64,000 nucleotides of DNA, from contig NZ_BCXI01000036.1 in the NCBI RefSeq assembly GCF_001895025.1, forward strand, positions 1-64,000. The letters run 5' to 3'. Shown one piece after another: positions 59,848 through 64,000 of this stretch. Source of the DNA: Rhodococcus zopfii NBRC 100606 = JCM 9919. Lineage in GTDB: Bacteria > Actinomycetota > Actinomycetes > Mycobacteriales > Mycobacteriaceae. A program made the translations under genes and the position numbers. The notes beneath the pieces were generated by a model that saw only the letters and a program-made list of their open reading frames with translations, had not been told where the DNA came from and made no database searches. Within the stretch, counting starts at the first letter, position 1; the number at the start of each line of letters is the position of its first letter.

Positions 59848-61221
59848 ATGACCATCGACTACCGATTGCCACAGCAGCGCAGCCTCAGCACTTCCCTGCC
59901 CGGTCCGCGATCGGTGGCGCTCACCGAACGGCGCCGGCGGGCGGTCGGCGCCGGGGTGGGTTCCACCGTCCCGGTGTACGTGGCCGACGCGGACGGCGGC
60001 GTGATCGTCGACGTCGACGGGAACTCCCTGATCGACCTCGGTTCCGGGATCGCGGTCACGAGCGTCGGCGCCTCCGATTCCGCTGTGGTGGAAGCAGTTC
60101 GGGAACAGGTCGGCCGGTTCACCCACACGTGTTTCATGGTCACCCCGTACGAGGGGTACATCGAGGTTGCCGAGCGGCTCACGGAGCTGACCCCCGGTGC
60201 TCACCCCAAGCGCACGGTGCTGTTCAACAGCGGCGCCGAAGCGGTCGAGAACGCGGTGAAGATCGCGCGCTGCGCGACCGGGCGGGACGCCGTCGTCGTG
60301 TTCGATCACGCCTACCACGGCCGCACGAACCTGACGATGGCGCTGACCGCGAAGAATCAGCCGTACAAGAACGGTTTCGGTCCGTTCGCACCCGAGGTGT
60401 ACCGGATGCCGATGTCGTACCCCTTCCGGGAAGGACTCGGCTACGACGGCACCCCCGGCACCGGCGAGCAGGCCGCGCGCCGCACCATCACCCAAATCGA
60501 GAAGCAGATCGGCGCGGACAACGTCGCCGCGATCGTGATCGAACCGATCCAGGGCGAAGGCGGGTTCATCGTGCCCGCACCCGGTTTCCTTCCGGCGCTG
60601 GCCGACTGGGCACGCGCCAACGGCGTCGTGTTCGTGGCCGACGAGGTGCAGACCGGGTTCGCCCGCACCGGCAACTGGTTCGCGTGCGAGGACGAGGAGG
60701 TCGTACCCGACCTGATGACCCTCGCCAAGGGCATCGCCGGCGGCCTGCCGCTCGCGGCGGTCACCGGGCGCGCCGACCTGATCGACGCAGTGCACGTCGG
60801 CGGACTCGGCGGCACCTACGGTGGGAACCCGATCGCGTGCGCGGCCGCACTCGCGACGCTGGACCGGATGCGCGACCTGAATCTTCCCGGACGTGCGCGG
60901 CACATCGCCGAGGTGGCTCTGCCGCGGTTGCAGGCGCTGGCCGAGGACGTCGGCATCATCGGGGAGGTGCGCGGACGCGGGGCGATGCTCGCGATCGAGT
61001 TCGTGATGCCGGGTAGCCGCGAACCCAACCCGGTCGCGACCGCCGCAATCGCCGCCGCCGCGCTCGCCCAGGGCGTCATCCTGCTCACGTGCGGCACGTA
61101 CGGCAACGTGATCCGGCTGCTGCCGCCGCTGGTGATTCCCGATGAACTGCTCGTCGACGCTCTCGGGGTGCTCGAAGAAGCGGTCCGCGGGGCCGCCCCT
61201 CAGGAAGGGGGCGCCCGATGA
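59848..61221 (+). CDS. gabT: 4-Aminobutyrate aminotransferase
   Basis: GabT moves the amino group of GABA to 2-oxoglutarate, giving succinate semialdehyde. The 457-residue class III aminotransferase has NSGAEAVENAVKIARCATGR, the PLP aspartate in FVADEVQTGFARTG, IVIEPIQGEGGFIVP, the PLP lysine in TLAKGIAGGLPLAAV, and GGTYGGNPIACAAAL. All match GabT. No semialdehyde dehydrogenase is adjacent. ATG 59848 is used. Confidence 0.94.
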   Translation: MTIDYRLPQQRSLSTSLPGPRSVALTERRRRAVGAGVGSTVPVYVADADGGVIVDVDGNSLIDLGSGIAVTSVGASDSAVVEAVREQVGRFTHTCFMVTPYEGYIEVAERLTELTPGAHPKRTVLFNSGAEAVENAVKIARCATGRDAVVVFDHAYHGRTNLTMALTAKNQPYKNGFGPFAPEVYRMPMSYPFREGLGYDGTPGTGEQAARRTITQIEKQIGADNVAAIVIEPIQGEGGFIVPAPGFLPALADWARANGVVFVADEVQTGFARTGNWFACEDEEVVPDLMTLAKGIAGGLPLAAVTGRADLIDAVHVGGLGGTYGGNPIACAAALATLDRMRDLNLPGRARHIAEVALPRLQALAEDVGIIGEVRGRGAMLAIEFVMPGSREPNPVATAAIAAAALAQGVILLTCGTYGNVIRLLPPLVIPDELLVDALGVLEEAVRGAAPQEGGAR

Positions 61222-61228
61222 CCCGCGC

Positions 61229-61612
61229 ATGGACCGGGCCCGCGCACGCATCACCCGCTGGCCGACCGTCGAGGAACGCATCGTCGAGGGCATCTGCCAG
61301 GACATCCGCAAGGGCCACCTGGACCCGATGGTGAACCGGCTGGTCTCCCCCGAGACGATGGCACTGTCGATCCAGCTGCTCAACGAGTCGGGTCGCGCGG
61401 TCGAATTGACCCACGAGCTGTGGGGACCGGTCCTGGCCGACGAGCAGGCCGCGGGGAACATCCGCGCCGACCTGGACCTGCGGCTGCTGTCCGAGTGGAT
61501 CGCCGAACTCGAGATCATGTACATCAGCCAATACGGCACCGACGACAACGCCCCCGACCGGGTCAGGACGAAGCTGCGCGCCTTCGTCGTTCCGGCACTG
61601 CTCCCCCGGTGA
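61229..61612 (+). pseudogene. TetR-family ligand-binding half lacking the DNA-binding domain
   Basis: The 127-codon frame from ATG 61229 corresponds to helices 4-9 of a TetR protein: RITRWPTVEERIVEGICQDI, VNRLVSPETMALSIQLLNES, LADEQAAGNIRADLDLRLLSEWIAELEIMYISQYG (in pieces) and RVRTKLRAFVVPALL. The first 60-70 residues with the helix-turn-helix are missing. The upstream DNA is the intact 3' end of gabT, so the front was probably deleted. No ribosome binding site is obvious. It could be a remnant, or a small protein that dimerises with another TetR. Confidence 0.6.
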
Positions 61613-61686
61613 GCCTCATCCCCGCAACCGTCGACACCCGGCCCCGGAACGTGGTTCCCGCCACCCGGATTCAGCGGCGGGGGCGA

Positions 61687-62097
61687 TCAGGAGTCGCGCT
61701 GGTGGCGGGGTTTCCACACGACGAGGGCGTTGCTGCGCGGGATCGGGACGAGGTCGCGGCGGGCGCTGCGCAGCTTGGTGACCTCGGCGGACAGTTCCGC
61801 GACGCGATGCTGCAGTGCCTCGACCTGATTGGTCAGTTCGATGACACGCTTGATACCGGCCAGGTTCACGCCCTCGTCCTGCGACAGACGCTGGACCTCG
61901 CGCAGCAGTTCGACGTCGCGCGGCGAGTACCGGCGACCGCCGCCGCTGGTGCGGTGCGGGGTGACCAGGCCCAGCCGGTCGTAGTTGCGCAGTGTCTGGG
62001 CGTGCATCCCGGCCAGTTCCGCCGCCACGGAGATCACGTAGACGCGCGCGTCCGGGTCGCCGGACTGGTCACGCGACTGCCTCGGTTCCGGCATCAT
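61687..62097 (-). CDS. hspR: Heat-shock repressor HspR (MerR family)
   Basis: HspR represses dnaK and clpB operons at HAIR sites with DnaK as co-repressor. The 136-residue protein has a MerR winged helix: [48 protein letters not shown] (in pieces). [12 protein letters not shown] and a coiled coil (about 85-110) follow. A basic, aromatic tail ends [14 protein letters not shown] 62097 overlaps the dnaJ stop (ATGA). A HAIR-type site lies upstream of clpB in this window. Confidence 0.95.
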   Translation of the reverse strand: MMPEPRQSRDQSGDPDARVYVISVAAELAGMHAQTLRNYDRLGLVTPHRTSGGGRRYSPRDVELLREVQRLSQDEGVNLAGIKRVIELTNQVEALQHRVAELSAEVTKLRSARRDLVPIPRSNALVVWKPRHQRDS

Positions 62098-63257
62098 GCA
62101 CCTGCCCATCCCTCACGCGGATCGAAGCCGCTGGTCTGTTCGGCATGCAGGAAGATGCGCAGGGCGTCGACGGCCTGGTCGTCGAGGTGCTGCGGGATCG
62201 CGACCTTCACCGTGACCAGCAGGTCGCCGCTGCCGCCGCCGCGCTTGGGCACACCGCGGCCGCGCACGCGCAGCACCCGGCCGTCGGCGGTGCCGGCGGG
62301 GATCTTCAGGCCCACACGACCGTCGAGGGTCGGGACCGACACGGTGGCCCCGAGGACGAGTTCGCCGTAGCTGACCGGCAACACGAGGGTCAGGTCGTCG
62401 CCGTCGCGGCCGAACACCTTGTCGGGGCGCACGTGCACGGTGACGAACAGGTCGCCGGACGGGGCGCCGCGCAATCCCGCCTCACCCTGCCCGGCGAGAC
62501 GGACCTTGGAACCGTCCTTGATGCCCGCGGGGACGCGGACCGTGATGGTGCGGGTCCGGTTCTGGATACCGGTGCCCCGGCAGTCCCCGCACGGGTTGTC
62601 GATGATCGATCCGGTGCCGCGGCAGTCGTCGCACGGTTCCGAGAAGCCGAACGCGCCCTGGTTACGGGAAACGATGCCGCTGCCGTTGCAGTACGGGCAC
62701 ACCCGCGGACTGGTGCCCGGCTCCGCTCCGCTGCCGTGGCAGCTGGTGCACGGCGCGGGGCTGGTCAGCCGCAACGGCACGGTCACGCCCTGCACCGCGT
62801 CGCGGAAGTCGAGGGTTGTCTCGGTTTCGACGTCGCTGCCGCGGCGCGGGCGGGTGCGAGCCGTGCCGCCGGCGCCACCGCGGTTGAACAGGCCACCCAG
62901 CAGGTCACCGAGACCAGCGTCGGAGGCGCCGCCGCCGAACAGGTCGCCGATGTCGAAGTTGGTGCTGGTGAATCCGCCACCGGCGCCGGGGTGGAAGCCG
63001 CCGCCACCGAATCCGCCGGATGCGAACAGCCGACGCGTCTCGTCGTACTCCTTGCGCTTGGCCGGATCCGACAGAATCGCGTTGGCCTCGCTGACCGCCT
63101 TGAAACGTTCCTCGGCGGCGGCGTCACCGGGGTTGGCGTCGGGATGCAGATCCCGCGCCAGCTTCCGGTACGCCTTCTTGATGTCGTCCTGCGATGCGTC
63201 GGAAGAGACGCCCAGGTCCTTGTAGAAGTCCTTCTCGATCCACTCCCGCTGGCTCAC
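62094..63257 (-). CDS. dnaJ: Chaperone DnaJ
   Basis: The 387-residue type I Hsp40 has a J-domain with HPD in [15 protein letters not shown] and a Gly/Phe-rich linker ([16 protein letters not shown]). Four zinc-binding repeats follow ([32 protein letters not shown]), then the C-terminal substrate domains with [20 protein letters not shown]. It delivers clients to DnaK and stimulates its ATPase. It is in the dnaK-grpE-dnaJ-hspR operon, 36 bp after grpE. Confidence 0.97.
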   Translation of the reverse strand: MSQREWIEKDFYKDLGVSSDASQDDIKKAYRKLARDLHPDANPGDAAAEERFKAVSEANAILSDPAKRKEYDETRRLFASGGFGGGGFHPGAGGGFTSTNFDIGDLFGGGASDAGLGDLLGGLFNRGGAGGTARTRPRRGSDVETETTLDFRDAVQGVTVPLRLTSPAPCTSCHGSGAEPGTSPRVCPYCNGSGIVSRNQGAFGFSEPCDDCRGTGSIIDNPCGDCRGTGIQNRTRTITVRVPAGIKDGSKVRLAGQGEAGLRGAPSGDLFVTVHVRPDKVFGRDGDDLTLVLPVSYGELVLGATVSVPTLDGRVGLKIPAGTADGRVLRVRGRGVPKRGGGSGDLLVTVKVAIPQHLDDQAVDALRIFLHAEQTSGFDPREGWAGA

Positions 63258-63293
63258 CGGGCGTCTCCTCCTCTCGCAGTACTTGACTGTTTC

Positions 63294-63932
63294 TTACTCG
63301 GTGCCCGACCCGTCCGGCGACGTTTGCGCCGGAGTGTCGTTCGGGTCGCCGTCGGTGACGGTCACCATCGCGTGCCGCAGCACGCGGTCGCCGAGCCGGT
63401 ACCCCTTGCGGAGGACCGTCCCGAGGACGGGGTGATTGCCGTCGCCTTCCATGTGAACCGCCTCGTGCAGGTCCGGTTCGAACGGATCGCCTTCCGTGCC
63501 GAACCCCTCGAGGCCGAGGCCGGTGAGAATGCCGGTGAGCTTGTCGCTCAGGGCCTTCATCGGTCCTGCCTCGAGGTCGCCGTGGGCGCGGGCCCGATCC
63601 AGGTCGTCGACCAGGTCGAGGAACTGGCCGACCACCGACGCCTTGGCGCCTTCGATCGCAGCTACCCTCTCCCGCTCGATGCGGCGCCGGTAGTTGGCGT
63701 ACTCGGCCGTGACGCGCTGCAGATCCGCGGTGCGCTCGGCGAGTTCGGCCGTCTCCGGCGACGGCTCGGCAGTCAGTGCTGCTTCGTCTCCCGCAGCGGG
63801 AGCCGCCGACTCGGTTTCCACCTCGATGACCTGCGCTTCGGCATCCGCGTCGCGCACCTCGAAGGTGTCCGGGTCGATCCGTCGCTTGTCGGTGACGGTC
63901 ACCGGCTCCTGCTCGGGCCTTTCGGCACTCAC
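63294..63932 (-). CDS. grpE: Nucleotide exchange factor GrpE
   Basis: GrpE releases ADP from DnaK. The 212-residue protein has an acidic, disordered N-terminus. The long helix [26 protein letters not shown] (in pieces) and [16 protein letters not shown] follow. The C-terminal beta domain has [10 protein letters not shown]-like [39 protein letters not shown] 63932 overlaps the dnaK stop by 4 bp. Confidence 0.96.
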   Translation of the reverse strand: MSAERPEQEPVTVTDKRRIDPDTFEVRDADAEAQVIEVETESAAPAAGDEAALTAEPSPETAELAERTADLQRVTAEYANYRRRIERERVAAIEGAKASVVGQFLDLVDDLDRARAHGDLEAGPMKALSDKLTGILTGLGLEGFGTEGDPFEPDLHEAVHMEGDGNHPVLGTVLRKGYRLGDRVLRHAMVTVTDGDPNDTPAQTSPDGSGTE

Positions 63933-64000
63933 TTCTTGTCCGAATCGGTCGGTTCGTCGACGACCTCGGCGTCGACGACATCGTCGGCACCTGCGGCCGC
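63929..64000 (-). CDS. dnaK: Chaperone DnaK, C-terminal end only
   Basis: The last 23 codons (ending [16 protein letters not shown]) are inside the window; the rest lies beyond the right edge. The acidic tail with DAEVVD(D/E) and final KK is the usual DnaK ending, and the gene directly precedes grpE with a 4-bp overlap. Confidence 0.9.
   Translation of the reverse strand, partial: AAAGADDVVDAEVVDEPTDSDKK

Noticed and set aside
1-64000. tRNA, rRNA, insertion sequences, integrases or phage genes
   Set aside because: None recognised on reading both strands; intergenic gaps are short and the larger ones are accounted for by riboswitches, operators or decayed genes.

Overview
This 64 kb window is GC-rich, densely coded actinobacterial DNA. 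Gene content and order point to a mycolic-acid actinomycete, most likely Rhodococcus or a close relative. Several neighbourhoods match gene pairs known from Mycobacterium tuberculosis: the DUF3151 / Rv0361-like / fba / DedA / GH76 group, the pyrE / Rv0383c-like / clpB / Rv0385-like group, and dnaK-grpE-dnaJ-hspR. No tRNA, rRNA, CRISPR array, insertion sequence or prophage is visible.

Layout. 0-0.9 kb: two broken regulators, an HxlR gene with an in-frame TGA and a TetR gene with several frameshifts. 0.9-13.2 kb: an aerobic cobalamin locus. cobM-cobL run leftward. A cobalamin riboswitch precedes a rightward chelatase-cobO-cobB/cobC fusion-cobD run. A second cobalamin riboswitch precedes a leftward cbtB-cbtA-cobQ-cobK run. 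13.2-16.4 kb: a phosphatase-like protein, a CDF metal exporter, a FUSC-type membrane protein and a DUF3151 protein. 16.5-34.6 kb: conserved core genes (fba, DedA, GH76, TrmH-type methyltransferase, galT-galK, pyrE, LemA, clpB) mixed with lipoproteins, SDRs and membrane proteins. 34.8-50.5 kb: an accessory, catabolic-looking region. It holds a flavohaemoglobin-like reductase, a GntR regulator with two MFS transporters, two acyl-CoA ligases, a KstD-like dehydrogenase with a ketosteroid-isomerase-like protein, a HsaB-like flavin reductase and a luciferase-like oxidoreductase. 50.4-57.2 kb: a leftward permease - DUF1989 - DUF1989 - carboxyltransferase - allophanate hydrolase operon of the kind formerly called urea carboxylase-associated and now linked to guanidine use. 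57.4-61.6 kb: a translationally coupled nucleotidyltransferase-Fic-TetR trio, then gabT and a TetR gene lacking its DNA-binding half. 61.7-64 kb: hspR, dnaJ, grpE and the tail of dnaK, read leftward.

How the parts work together. The cobalamin genes cover cobalt uptake (CbtAB), ring methylation and reduction (CobM, CobL, CobK), cobalt-chelatase subunits, adenosylation (CobO), amidation (CobB, CobQ) and aminopropanol attachment (CobC domain, CobD). Both large runs are under B12 feedback. HspR, encoded at the right edge, should act on the HAIR site visible upstream of clpB. The nitrogen operon can import and deiminate a guanidine- or urea-like substrate and hydrolyse allophanate, but the biotin carboxylase and biotin carrier parts of its carboxylase are not in the window. 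A small family of long palindromes sits at gene ends, and one copy lies in frame inside the chelatase gene.
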